Assembly (NCBI GenBank): GCA_010672965.1
Contig: JAAHFN010000003.1
Coordinates: 62,001-126,000, forward strand
Direction of reading: 5' to 3'
DNA length: 64,000 nt
From: Oscillatoria sp. SIO1A7
GTDB lineage: Bacteria; Cyanobacteriota; Cyanobacteriia; Cyanobacteriales; Laspinemataceae
The translations under genes and the position numbers were made by a program. The notes below the pieces were generated by a model. It was not told the DNA's origin. It saw nothing but the letters and a program-made list of their open reading frames with translations, and made no database searches. Below are positions 52,266 to 60,644 of the stretch, piece by piece. Each line of letters starts with the position of its first letter. Within the stretch, counting starts at the first letter, position 1.

Positions 52266-52997
52266 ATGTCTCTGGATAATTTCTGGCAACCCGCACCGAC
52301 AGAATTAAGCTTGTCCCCGGATGAAGCGCAGATTTGGCGAGCCAATCTCGACTTGTCGCCGGATAGGATTGCTCTGCTACGAGAAATCCTATCTGGAGAA
52401 GAGCAGAAACGGGCCGATCGCTTTTATTTCGAGCGGGACCAAAACCATTTTATCGCCGCACGGGGTATCCTCAGAACGATTCTGGGTCGCTATTTATCAA
52501 TCCAAGCGGAGGATATCCAGTTTGCCTATAGCGATAGCGGCAAACCTTTCCTGGCCAATACCGACAGTTCGCTCCAATTTAATCTTTCTCACTCCCACGG
52601 ATTGGCTTTATATGGAATAACCCGAGATATAGCGATCGGCATAGACCTGGAATACATCCGTCCTATTGAAGCAGAGGAACTGGCCAAACGCTTTTTTGCT
52701 CCTGAAGAATATAGCGAGCTTTCCCAACTTCCCGGCGATCGACAAGCAGTAGAATTTTTCCATTATTGGACTTGCAAAGAAGCCTATCTCAAAGCTACCG
52801 GCGCTGGTTTGGCTGGTGGCTTGGAAACCGTAGCAGTTTCTTTTGATGAAGAGCAATATCCAAAGCTGCTGGCCACCCCCGGCAATCCGCCTCTATCTTC
52901 GAGTTGGTCTCTGACCCAGATCTACCCAGGTTCTGGTTATGCTGCTGCAGTTGCGATCGCAGCAGCAAGCTATCGTTTAAGCGGCTATATTTTTTAA
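52266..52997 (+). CDS. Sfp-type 4'-phosphopantetheinyl transferase
   Basis: This 243-residue enzyme transfers the phosphopantetheine arm of coenzyme A to carrier proteins of fatty-acid, polyketide or peptide synthases. The family motifs are present: FIAARGILRTILGRYL, NLSHSHGLALYG, IGIDLEYIRP (metal-binding Asp and Glu) and FHYWTCKEAYLKATG. It is of the HetI/Sfp class usual in cyanobacteria, where one such enzyme serves all carriers. No polyketide or peptide synthase genes are in the window. The ATG at 52266 is the only sensible start but its upstream region is a heptamer array with no ribosome site. A strong terminator hairpin follows at 53036. Confidence 0.9.
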   Translation: MSLDNFWQPAPTELSLSPDEAQIWRANLDLSPDRIALLREILSGEEQKRADRFYFERDQNHFIAARGILRTILGRYLSIQAEDIQFAYSDSGKPFLANTDSSLQFNLSHSHGLALYGITRDIAIGIDLEYIRPIEAEELAKRFFAPEEYSELSQLPGDRQAVEFFHYWTCKEAYLKATGAGLAGGLETVAVSFDEEQYPKLLATPGNPPLSSSWSLTQIYPGSGYAAAVAIAAASYRLSGYIF

Positions 52998-53035
52998 CCC
53001 AGGGTATTTAGAGGCAATTTCTCAATCAAACCTCA

Positions 53036-53068
53036 GAAACCCGGCTTTTTTAAAAAAGCCGGGTTTTT
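53036..53068 (+). terminator. AGAAACCCGG hairpin after the PPTase gene
   Basis: AGAAACCCGGCTTTTTT and AAAAAAGCCGGGTTTTT form a long stem with a T tail, 39 bp after the stop codon. It is the same dispersed hairpin as at 27136 and 31014, here in a position to terminate transcription. Confidence 0.7.
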
Positions 53069-53101
53069 AGCAGCAAGGCGAAACCGGGTTTTCACAAAAA
53101 A

Positions 53102-53209
53102 AGCACTACCGATTAAGGTGTTTGACAGTTACAAAATGCGCTTGAGTGCGCTTGTTGGCAGGACTTTAGCTGACTGCTGAGCAGTGACAGCTAATCGCTT
53201 ACTGCTATA
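53102..53209. repeat. Uninterrupted copy of the repeat split at 34053-34256
   Basis: It reads AGCACTACCGATTAAGGTGT...TTACTGCTATA with no MITE inside. GGTGTT occurs once, at 53117-53122. It serves as the pre-insertion reference for the composite element at 34053. It lies 11 bp from the end of the CdiI-type gene. Confidence 0.85.
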
Positions 53210-53220
53210 TTATCTAGTCG

Positions 53221-53562
53221 TTATGCCGATAGAGCGATTGCCTTAGACATTCCTTGTTTCAAAGATATCTGCACCCAGTTCAGCCAATCTCTCATAGAGA
53301 TGCCATAGGCTGTAGGATTGTAGTAGCATTGCAACTCATACTCTATAATTTTTGTGAGTTGATCCGTGTCAATATATCGGGAGAGCAAAAGCAATCTCTC
53401 TATTTCTCTGATGGTTTGTTGGACTTGGGCAATTGACTTGTCTTTAATATAGTTGCGGATAACCGCCAGAGCATCAGGGGCCTCTAAATACCAATTTTGA
53501 TGGAAATAAGCGCCGCAAAATTGGGCGAGTAAGGGAAATTGTTGTTTAGTCATAATCTTCAT
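53221..53562 (-). CDS. CdiI-type contact-dependent inhibition immunity protein (orphan)
   Basis: This 113-residue acidic-to-neutral soluble protein resembles the CdiI_2 family of immunity proteins that bind and neutralise CdiA toxin tips. The match rests on QFPLLAQFCGAYFHQNWYLE near the start, the IRNYIKDKS and TIREIERLLLL helices, and the closing DWLNWVQISLK. No cdiA, cdiB or other toxin gene lies nearby, so it appears to be an orphan that may protect against neighbours' toxins or be a relic. Two in-frame ATGs (53562 and 53553) are possible; the first is used. The family call is moderate. Confidence 0.6.
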   Translation of the reverse strand: MKIMTKQQFPLLAQFCGAYFHQNWYLEAPDALAVIRNYIKDKSIAQVQQTIREIERLLLLSRYIDTDQLTKIIEYELQCYYNPTAYGISMRDWLNWVQISLKQGMSKAIALSA

Positions 53563-53897
53563 TTGTGGAGGATCCTAGGGGCGGCGATCGCAGATACTAT
53601 ACCTACTGCGATCGGGCGAACTACTTAGAGTCGCTATATATACATTAGGAAATGAGCCCGCAAATTATGCAACAGGAAATTGGGAATTGGGACCCTACGC
53701 CCCGGAGAGCGGGCTACGCCTACGACAGGCTCAGGATAAAATTGGGAATTGGGCCGCTTAAATCAATAAGGGCCTATGTATCGCATTCTATGGCCCTTAT
53801 TTAGCTTCCCTGTTGTGACAGACAAAAAAAATTTTTGTCAGAGGTGTTGACATATATCTTTTGCCTGCTATACTAAGAAAGTATGGTTAAAAAAGTT

Positions 53898-53969
53898 GGC
53901 TCAGTAGCTCAGCGGTAGAGCAGGAGACTCATAAGCTCTTGGTCGCGTGTTCAAGTCACGCCTGAGCCA
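53898..53969 (+). tRNA. tRNA with CAT anticodon (Met or Ile2)
   Basis: The 72-nt gene folds as a cloverleaf: acceptor GGCTCAG/CTGAGCC, D-arm GCTC-AGCGGTA-GAGC, anticodon loop CTCATAA with CAT, T-arm GCGTG-TTCAAGT-CACGC, discriminator A. The anticodon stem is weak (a G-T pair and an A-G mismatch). The perfect first acceptor pair argues against an initiator tRNA. Distinguishing elongator Met from lysidine-modified Ile2 is not possible by eye. It lies 131 bp before a tyrosine recombinase gene and may be an integration site or cargo of a mobile element. Confidence 0.85.
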
Positions 53970-54014
53970 TCGGCCAAATAAGGCTTTCAGCCTTCTATCA
54001 AAAACACGATTGGT

Positions 54015-54057
54015 ACAATAAGGGTGCATTCAGACCTAGCGAATGCACCCTTATTGT
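54015..54057. promoter_or_regulatory. Perfect 17-bp hairpin between tRNA and recombinase gene
   Basis: ACAATAAGGGTGCATTC (54015-54031) and GAATGCACCCTTATTGT (54041-54057) are perfect complements around a 9-nt loop AGACCTAGC. It ends 43 bp before the recombinase ATG. A smaller AAGGCT-TTC-AGCCTT hairpin lies at 53979-53994. Candidates are a recombination (att) site or a terminator for the tRNA; no T run follows, which favours the former. Confidence 0.6.
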
Positions 54058-54100
54058 GCTTTATTGACTTAAAAATTTAGGGCAAAATCAGGTCAAGAAA

Positions 54101-55225
54101 ATGCCAAGCAAATCTAGCCAGGACCTTTTGAACGAGCTGAACAGATATCTCAAAGATGGCAAAATTGGAGTAACGGTCCGTCAAAGAGGCGATCGGCTCT
54201 GTTTGCGAGGGACCTTTCCGCCCAGGCCGGGAAGCTCAAAACCGAAACCTTACCAGCAAGATATTGCCTTGGGAGTTTATGCAAATCCCGCTGGGTTTAA
54301 AACAGCAAAAACCGAAGCTTTGAGGGCCGGGACTATGCTTGCGTCTGGAACTTTTGATTGGGCGCATTGGGGAGTTAGTGTCAAAGAGGCCGACGTTGAT
54401 TCTGGGTCAATAGAACAATGGTTGGCTAAATTTGAAGAAGATTATTTTAGCAAAAGAGCGGAAAATTCAAAAACTCGTTCAACGTTTAAAGACTACGAAA
54501 AAATTTGGAAATCTTTTGAGGATTTTTCGCTGCCTTTAACTAAAGAATCCATTTTAAAGGCTGTACTACAAACCGAGCCAGATACAAGCAAGCGAAGAAA
54601 AGCAACAATTTACTTAGCCGCCCTAGCAAAGTTCGCAGGAATTAATGTCGATCTTGTAGATTACAAAGGCTCTTACTCTCCGCGCAACCCCGTAAAAGAA
54701 AAAAATATACCTTCAGACAAATTAATAAAGTCTGTATATAACTCAATTCCAAATCCAAATTGGAGATGGGCTTTTGGGATTCAAGCCACTTATGGGATAA
54801 GACCACACGAACTATTTTATCTAAACTTAGACAATTTTTCTGACTACCCAGGAATTTTAGTTGTGGAAGATGGAACTAAAACTGGAGGCAGAAAAGTATG
54901 GCCATATCAACCAGAATGGTGGACAGAATGGAATTTGGCCGACGGAATCGGACCACAATGCACTGGCAAAAACAACTCTGCTTTATCAGAAAGAGTTTGT
55001 AAAGCTTACAGCCGTTATGACATTCCTTTTACATCAATGTACTTAAGGCATGCTTGGGCGATTCGGGCTGCGCTTTACAATCTAGATGTTTCGTTAGCAG
55101 CAAAAATGATGGGGCATTCCTTAAAAGTTCATCATAGCCTTTATCACAAATGGCTGGACGATAGGCATTTTCAAGAAGCGTGGGAAAGAAGTGTTCGCAA
55201 ACAACAAAAAGACGAGACGATTTAA
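54101..55225 (+). CDS. Tyrosine recombinase / phage-type integrase
   Basis: This 374-residue protein has an N-terminal DNA-binding part (about 1-110), a core-binding SAM-like domain (about 115-200) and a catalytic domain. Visible catalytic-site residues are Arg in TYGIRPHELFYL, Lys in GTKTGGRKVWP, Arg-His in YLRHAWAIRAAL, His in MMGHS, and the nucleophile Tyr in SLYHKWL. The first His of the HxxR box is replaced by Met, as in other cyanobacterial integrases of this kind. It should cut and join DNA at a specific site. The adjacent tRNA and perfect hairpin make a mobile-element end likely. The ATG at 54101 is plausible; its G+C is lower than in most of its neighbours, consistent with transfer. 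Confidence 0.85.
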   Translation: MPSKSSQDLLNELNRYLKDGKIGVTVRQRGDRLCLRGTFPPRPGSSKPKPYQQDIALGVYANPAGFKTAKTEALRAGTMLASGTFDWAHWGVSVKEADVDSGSIEQWLAKFEEDYFSKRAENSKTRSTFKDYEKIWKSFEDFSLPLTKESILKAVLQTEPDTSKRRKATIYLAALAKFAGINVDLVDYKGSYSPRNPVKEKNIPSDKLIKSVYNSIPNPNWRWAFGIQATYGIRPHELFYLNLDNFSDYPGILVVEDGTKTGGRKVWPYQPEWWTEWNLADGIGPQCTGKNNSALSERVCKAYSRYDIPFTSMYLRHAWAIRAALYNLDVSLAAKMMGHSLKVHHSLYHKWLDDRHFQEAWERSVRKQQKDETI

Positions 55226-55369
55226 ATTGCTGACAACTATTTTTAAAGCAACATAACAATTATTATCTTGTCTGGGATTATCATCTATGCCTAGGATTAT
55301 CACATTTTAAGTTTTAAGTTGTCTGATGGAGAGCTATCGTTGCCCAACCATTGTTATTTCTTCATCAAA

Positions 55370-55534
55370 TTAGTCCTCGCAGACACATAATCCATCAAAG
55401 CCAACATGAGATTTGCGATCGCTAAGCTGTTGCGCATTTAAATCGAAATCTGCATAGCGGGCGAAATCGCCGAACGAACGGGCACTTCCGCCATTTATTA
55501 GTCCCGCTTGCACCCAATCTAAATGCTCGACAGC
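55370..55534 (-). pseudogene. Short coding remnant of unknown origin
   Basis: Reading the minus strand, 54 codons between in-frame stops give protein-like sequence with LDWVQAGLINGGSARSFGDF and DRKSHVGFDGLC. No ATG starts it (a GTG is possible) and the family is not recognised. It is likely the tail of a decayed gene. The rest of 55226-55668 contains only an AACCCCACCA/TGGTGGGGTT hairpin at 55609-55643. Confidence 0.3.
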
Positions 55535-55668
55535 TTACGTCAATTTACACACTCTTCAACTAATGCGCTTTCAAAATTTCGCAAACAAAACCAGGAATGC
55601 TTCCATCTAACCCCACCATAACCAATAAAGAACTGGTGGGGTTACGGACCCTGCATCCTACAGCGTTC

Positions 55669-56007
55669 TTATTGCCAATTGCCCAGTACAAAAGCCGACC
55701 AAAAGTAGGGATGAGCAAATTTACCGTTCTGCAAAAGAGTCATTTGGGCGCGGCGCAGAGCTTCGGCTTTTTTTGCGTTAAGTTGGGCTAGTTCTTGGTA
55801 AAAATCAGACATCAACATAGTTGTCGCTCGATCGCTGACATACCATAAAGAACCCACGGTACTGCGCGTTCCTGCTCGCACGGCAACTCCAGCCAATCCC
55901 AAAGCCGCACGACGATCGCCCACTGCCGTTTGGCAAGCGCTGAGGACGAGCAATTCAATTGGATCTTTCTTTCGCTCGTCAGCGCGGAGAATACTCCAAA
56001 CAGGCAT
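55669..56007 (-). pseudogene. CHAT domain C-terminal fragment (detached by deletion)
   Basis: This 112-codon frame encodes only the end of a CHAT (caspase HetF-associated with TPRs) protease domain: IELLVLSACQTAVGDRRAAL, with the catalytic-type Cys in SACQT, then GLAGVAVRAGTRSTVGSLW and HPYFWSAFVLGNW. The first half of the domain, including its catalytic His, is missing. The frame joins that of the upstream TPR gene (56135-57841) with a frame change near 56000. The fragment cannot be an active protease alone. Confidence 0.8.
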
Positions 56008-56134
56008 CTCGAAAAAAGTTATCTAGCTCTGCTATCTGAAGCGCTTCAATAGTTTCCCTCGCTTTCATAATCTCTACTTGCGACGCCTTTCCATCTTTAG
56101 TTTGGCTCGGTTCCAACAGAAGCGCCACTAGCTC

Positions 56135-57841
56135 TCAATATACGGGTTCGACAGTTTCTTTAAAATTAAACTGGACTTTCGAGCTAATCGCCACTAAGTC
56201 GCCGCGCAGAGACTTAAGGGTATTGACTGACTGACTATAGGCAGCGATCGCACCTTCTCGATCTCCTTGCACCTTCATAATCCGCCCTAATTGCCATTGC
56301 CATTGATAGGCAATATCCCCCGCATTCATCACTTGCGCCAAAAATAATGCTTGCTCCGTCAGCGATCGCGCATTATCCCACTGTTGGTTCTGCTCGTACA
56401 GCCGCCCCAAAACTCCTAGGGCATAAGATTCTGCTCTCTTATCCTCCAAAGCCCGAGCCATCTTAACCGCTGTAGCTAATAATTCAGCCTTGGCAACATT
56501 GCAAAAGGAGTTCTTAGCTTCAAGGTTTGAGGGGCGAAGCATTTCCAGAGAAGGATCGGCTTTAGCCAATAATCGATTGTTCCAATGCTTCGCACTGACA
56601 GGGCATTGACCCTCAGCCATGGAAATCTTCATTAAGCTGCTCGCCAAGTTAATCCTGGCATTGACTGCAGTACGAGATAAAGGCAACTGGGTCAGGTTAG
56701 ACTGTATTTCTGAGATTAACTTCTGCATTTCAGAAAAATCTTCCTCTTCTACCAACAAGCTCAGGATATTTAGTTGTGCTTTAAGCCGAAGATCGAGAGA
56801 GGGAGAATATAATGCAGCTTCCTCATAAAAATCCAAAGCGCTTTTTGGATCTTGCTCCGATTCTCGCGCCGTATTGCCCAAACTGAACATCACCGAAGCG
56901 ATCGAGGAAGCATAGAGCAATCTTTCAGCATCGTTGGTGGAGACTGCATAGCGTTTCTGCATCAGAATCGCCAGACTTTTCTCCAATATTTCCTTGGATT
57001 CTCGCTCCCGACCCACCAAGCGCAATGCATCCCCTAACCTTTGCAAGGCTTGCGCTTTCAGCAGGCTATCCGGTTGCTCCGCCAAACTCTCATCTATTGC
57101 CCTCAAAGTATCGATAGCCTGCCGGTATAATCCCAAACGTCGCAAAGCTTGGGTCTGGTGAATCTCACTGCGAGTCACCCCAGTTATATCCTCTATTTTT
57201 GCGTAAAACAAAGCCGCTTGCTTCCAAGTCTCTAAAGCCGCTTCCGTTTTACCCGCAGAAAATTGCAACTTCCCTTTTACTTCTAAAACTTCGGCGATTA
57301 TTTTGCTCAATTCTCGCCCGTTTTTTTGAGAAATGTCACAAGTAATATCTTCACAAAGCAGATTAAGGCTTTGGGCAATTATTTCCACAGCCTCTGGCCT
57401 CTGCCCTGCTTCCAAATAAACTAATGCCAGATTGCGCAAAACTCTGGCTAGACCTAAGTCATCTCCTAGATTCGCGTATTCTTCCCTTATCTCTTGCAAA
57501 AGTTGCGCCGCTTCTGCCAACCTTCCGATTGCATAGAGTTGCTCCGCCTGTTGTTCTTTATTTATAGATGTAGCGGTACTGGAGCTAGGATCGCTAGCAG
57601 AAGTGGCCGTAGAGGTAGCGAATCTGGAACTAAGATGAGGGAAGCGAGTTAAGGAATTTCTGAGATTATCTGTTTGGTAATTATTCGAGTAGCACGGCAG
57701 AGAATTTTGCTCGTCATTACAGTGACTTTGCCAATTTGCTTTAAAAACCAAGACAGGAGCATCGCGGCCTATAACTTTAGGGGCGATTGTGTTAAAAACG
57801 CCACTGCTTATCGATACAACAATAACAAGCAAAATCGACAT
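56135..57841 (-). pseudogene. TPR part of a decayed TPR-CHAT protein, ended by a nonsense codon
   Basis: This 568-residue frame starts with a hydrophobic signal-like helix (SILLVIVVSISSGVF), a Ser/Thr-rich segment and then a long series of TPR units, as in secreted or membrane-bound TPR-CHAT proteins. It ends KETVEPVY at a TGA. After that TGA the same frame continues ELVALLLEPSQTKDG...KARETIEALQIAELDNFFRD, the normal approach to a CHAT domain, until another stop near 55998. The TGA is thus probably a point change of CGA. About 250 residues expected before SACQTAVGD are absent. Truncated TPR protein could still be made. Confidence 0.8.
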
Positions 57842-57966
57842 AATATGTTTTTAAAAAAGATGGTCGTGCGCAATTCAGATTAACGACTATATGAGACACT
57901 AAAAACTTTATGGTGACTGCATTTTAAAACGGCAAACTTATTTGAGAACTTTTGTAAATATCCACA

Positions 57967-59379
57967 TTACTTTTCTTCATCAGACATAAATTCCATCACA
58001 TTTTCAAACCAAGCCGATTCGTACAGTTCTGCGAGATCGTTTTCTTCAAAAACAGTTTTAGCAGTAGGGATATCTAAAATTCTAATAATTCTCGACTCCG
58101 AACGCTCTTCCAAGCGATAGATTAAGGAAGCAGATTCTAAGCTTTCGGGACTCAACAATCTGAGAAGCTGGGGCGAGTGAGTAGTGGCAACAACTTGGCG
58201 ATCGCCCTTGTTAATGCATTTTTCAATAAGTTGAATTAGCAAGTGCAAGCGAGTGGGATGAATGCCGGTTTCAATTTCTTCAAAAAAATAAAATGGCGCT
58301 TTTTCCGGGTATAAAAGTGCTGCCATTATGGCTAAAAATCGCAAAGTGCCATCAGAGGCATTAATAGCTGAGGTCTTTTGTCCGTTAGACTCCACCAATG
58401 TCACCAATGTTTTACCCGTAAAATCCGTGGGAAACTCGAAGTCAAGCGCGCCCATTGGCGTGAGTTTTTGCAGGGACTGAAGCAGCGCTTGCTTGCGTTG
58501 AGAATTTTCGCAAATTTTCTGAAGAACAGAAGACAGATTTTCGCCGCGATCGCCCAAGTTATTTTGCCCAGGCACCGACGGTATTCGCATCGCATCTGGC
58601 TCTAAATTGAAAAAACGCAAACCTCGAAACGCCACTAGAATATTCCAACAGACATCTCTTAAAAATGGCGGTATTATAGGATTTATGTTGCCGACACCAA
58701 TCATAAGTAAAATGCTTACATAATTAATCGCCCTAAAATCTGAGTCACGCCATTCTGCTTCTGTAATTTTTTGACCGCCAATCTCTAAGGACAAAAAATC
58801 TGTGCTATCGTCATCTCGGTATTTTACATCGAACAAACTCTTGGCATTCTCAACAAATATCAGACTCTCTGCAACAAGCCTAAAAGGAATTTCCGTTTTG
58901 CCGGGAGCAACTTCAATGCGATACAACATTTCTTCCTGTTTTCCCTCGGAGTTTGGCGGGCTTAAAAATGTTACCTCTAAGGCAAATGTTTCCGAGCCTT
59001 GAAAGGTAATGCCCGTTCCTCTCCATTGCAGAAAACTATTACTCCTTTTTTGACCAACTGAATCCCAAATTCCGCGCAAAAAGCGAAAGGCATCTCTAAT
59101 GTTGCTTTTGCCGGAAGCATTTACTCCGAGCAAAACCGTAAACGGACTTAGTTGTATTTCTGTATTTTTAAAGCTTTTAAAGCGCTCTAAACGCAGCTTT
59201 TTAATGACAGGAATTATTAAAGTTTCTTTCTCTGTTTTTTTGCCGTCAATGGAGTTTTCTTTTTGAGCTACAGCAAGATCCAAAAGAGACTTCCAATAAG
59301 CCCGCTGTTGTAAGCCGCCCTTCGGAAAAAACTTCACTGCTTTGGCCAGGTCGTTAAAAATTCTGTTTACTGGGGTCAT
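57967..59379 (-). CDS. AAA (ABC-type, AAA_15/21) ATPase
   Basis: This 470-residue protein is an ABC-type AAA ATPase of the RecF/OLD-like class without a TOPRIM domain. An N-terminal 55-residue extension is followed by IKKLRLERFKSFKNTEIQLS, Walker A GVNASGKSN (85-93), a signature-like region INASDGTLRFLAIMAALLYP, Walker B FYFFEEIETGIHP and the switch VVATTHSPQLL. Such ATPases occur in DNA repair and in phage-defence systems, usually with an effector gene. No DUF4276 or nuclease partner is adjacent here. The ATG at 59379 is clear. Its role is not established. Confidence 0.83.
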   Translation of the reverse strand: MTPVNRIFNDLAKAVKFFPKGGLQQRAYWKSLLDLAVAQKENSIDGKKTEKETLIIPVIKKLRLERFKSFKNTEIQLSPFTVLLGVNASGKSNIRDAFRFLRGIWDSVGQKRSNSFLQWRGTGITFQGSETFALEVTFLSPPNSEGKQEEMLYRIEVAPGKTEIPFRLVAESLIFVENAKSLFDVKYRDDDSTDFLSLEIGGQKITEAEWRDSDFRAINYVSILLMIGVGNINPIIPPFLRDVCWNILVAFRGLRFFNLEPDAMRIPSVPGQNNLGDRGENLSSVLQKICENSQRKQALLQSLQKLTPMGALDFEFPTDFTGKTLVTLVESNGQKTSAINASDGTLRFLAIMAALLYPEKAPFYFFEEIETGIHPTRLHLLIQLIEKCINKGDRQVVATTHSPQLLRLLSPESLESASLIYRLEERSESRIIRILDIPTAKTVFEENDLAELYESAWFENVMEFMSDEEK

Positions 59380-59494
59380 GTCAACTACATATCTTGGGTA
59401 AACTCAGGGCAGCATGAAAAAACCGTTTAGGTTCGCCATATATTGCGATCGCCATTAAAAACGAACTCAGAAAAAACTGTTATAATGCCCGGAT

Positions 59495-59803
59495 CTATTT
59501 AGAAACCAGTTGCATCAAAGCTCTAATTTCCGGTTCGGGAAAAGACAGCAAACGCCCGAGCAATTGCGGCGCTAATTGGCTTTTATCCTCGGCCAAAATA
59601 TCGGAGGAGAGGCGCAAGACTTTTTGGATGAGTTTTAAGGCTCGTTGCTCCGAGCCAGAGAGCAAAGGCAGCGCCAAGTTATAGTCATCAATAAGCGCCG
59701 TTACTCCTACGGCGTCTAGCTTCTGTTCCAAAAAACCAAAATCTGTTAACCAAGCTACTAATCGCTTTACTTCTGCCCCTTTGGCAAAATAACTGGGTTG
59801 TTG
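59495..59803 (-). pseudogene. Fragment resembling the helical domain of an NB-ARC/APAF-WD40 protein
   Basis: The frame from 59803 reads FAKGAEVKRLVAWLTDFGFL, then KLDAVGVTALIDDYNLAL and AEDKSQLAPQLLGRLLSF. This matches the helical segment that precedes WD40 repeats in cyanobacterial NB-ARC (APAF-like) proteins. Neither the NTPase domain nor WD repeats are present, and an in-frame TGA lies at 59804. An ATG at 59731 could express 78 residues. It is most likely a relic. Confidence 0.5.
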
Positions 59804-59975
59804 TCACAGCAGGTACAGGTGGTTTTCAGGCTTTTGTTGATTTAGCCAAGTTCCTAATTTAGTCATATAGCACGGTGTAGGGTCTAAGGTATAAGCAGAA
59901 GAAGGAGGATCGAAGAGTTCCCCGCTCGCTTCCATTAATCTTAAGCCAAGTTGTAGCTCGCTAAAACTTAAAAAA

Positions 59976-60203
59976 TTAATTCCTAGTCCATTTAATAAAA
60001 GGTGCGTATATATATTCTTTTGCCCATTTTTTTTCATAATCGTTTTCATTATGTACAAAAGGGATAGGCCGAAAGCCAGATTTGTCAGGATAATCTGGTT
60101 CCAGTATTACGCATAAATGATCGTCCAAAAAATTTGTTACTATTGCGGGTTGATCGTGCCAATAAATCTTACGTCCTATAAGTGTTTCTCGTTCACTTTT
60201 TTC
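59976..60203 (-). pseudogene. Protein-like frame continuing past the stop of the gene at 60204
   Basis: After the TAG that ends the upstream 126-residue gene, the same frame stays open for 75 codons and reads GRKIYWHDQPAIVTNFLDDH, LEPDYPDKSGFRPIPF and a closing IYAPFIKWTRN. No ATG begins it. It could be the second half of one protein split by a nonsense codon, or a gene with a non-ATG start. An overlapping 84-residue frame (59804-60058) is less protein-like. Confidence 0.45.
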
Positions 60204-60584
60204 CTATATATTAATAAAGCAATCATAAATTTTTAGCAATCGATGATGAGCTTCTATCAATGCCTCCCTTACATCTCTGTAAGAAAATAAATCGACCATA
60301 TAATCGTTAATATAAATTTCACACGCCCCTCCTCGGCGCACTTCATCTCCTGACAAGTGACTACTTTTCATGTAATTACAATCTTTAAACTTGATTTTAT
60401 GTAACAAGCGATGCCCGTTAAATGCCTGTATCGTGCCATCTGGCCACCTAGCATATAAGTTATTGTTTTGTTTTGTGTGAGGATGTTCTCCACGAATTAA
60501 ATCGACTTTTTCACCCTCGACAACTGTCGTACCAACCGGATTTGCGTCAGATTTATTGTCTACGCCCCAAAGTTTTTCTGTCAT
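60204..60584 (-). CDS. Hypothetical protein
   Basis: This 126-residue soluble protein starts MTEKLWGVDNKSDANP and contains NNLYARWPDGTIQAFNGHRL and IYINDYMVDLFSYRDVREAL, with many polar and aromatic residues. I do not recognise the family. It precedes the exonuclease gene's end by 60 bp on the same strand and is probably co-transcribed with it. Its TAG stop is followed by more in-frame protein-like sequence, so the true product may have been about 200 residues long. Confidence 0.55.
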   Translation of the reverse strand: MTEKLWGVDNKSDANPVGTTVVEGEKVDLIRGEHPHTKQNNNLYARWPDGTIQAFNGHRLLHKIKFKDCNYMKSSHLSGDEVRRGGACEIYINDYMVDLFSYRDVREALIEAHHRLLKIYDCFINI

Positions 60585-60644
60585 TTTGTTCTTTTGTGCT
60601 TGTGCTTACCTTATTATAACAATTTCGATCTATTTTCTGACAAC

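Noticed and set aside
59804-60058. 84-codon minus frame with two early Met codons
   Set aside because: It overlaps a more protein-like frame (59976-60203) and has no recognisable domain. It may be part of the fragment at 59495, but a TGA separates them.
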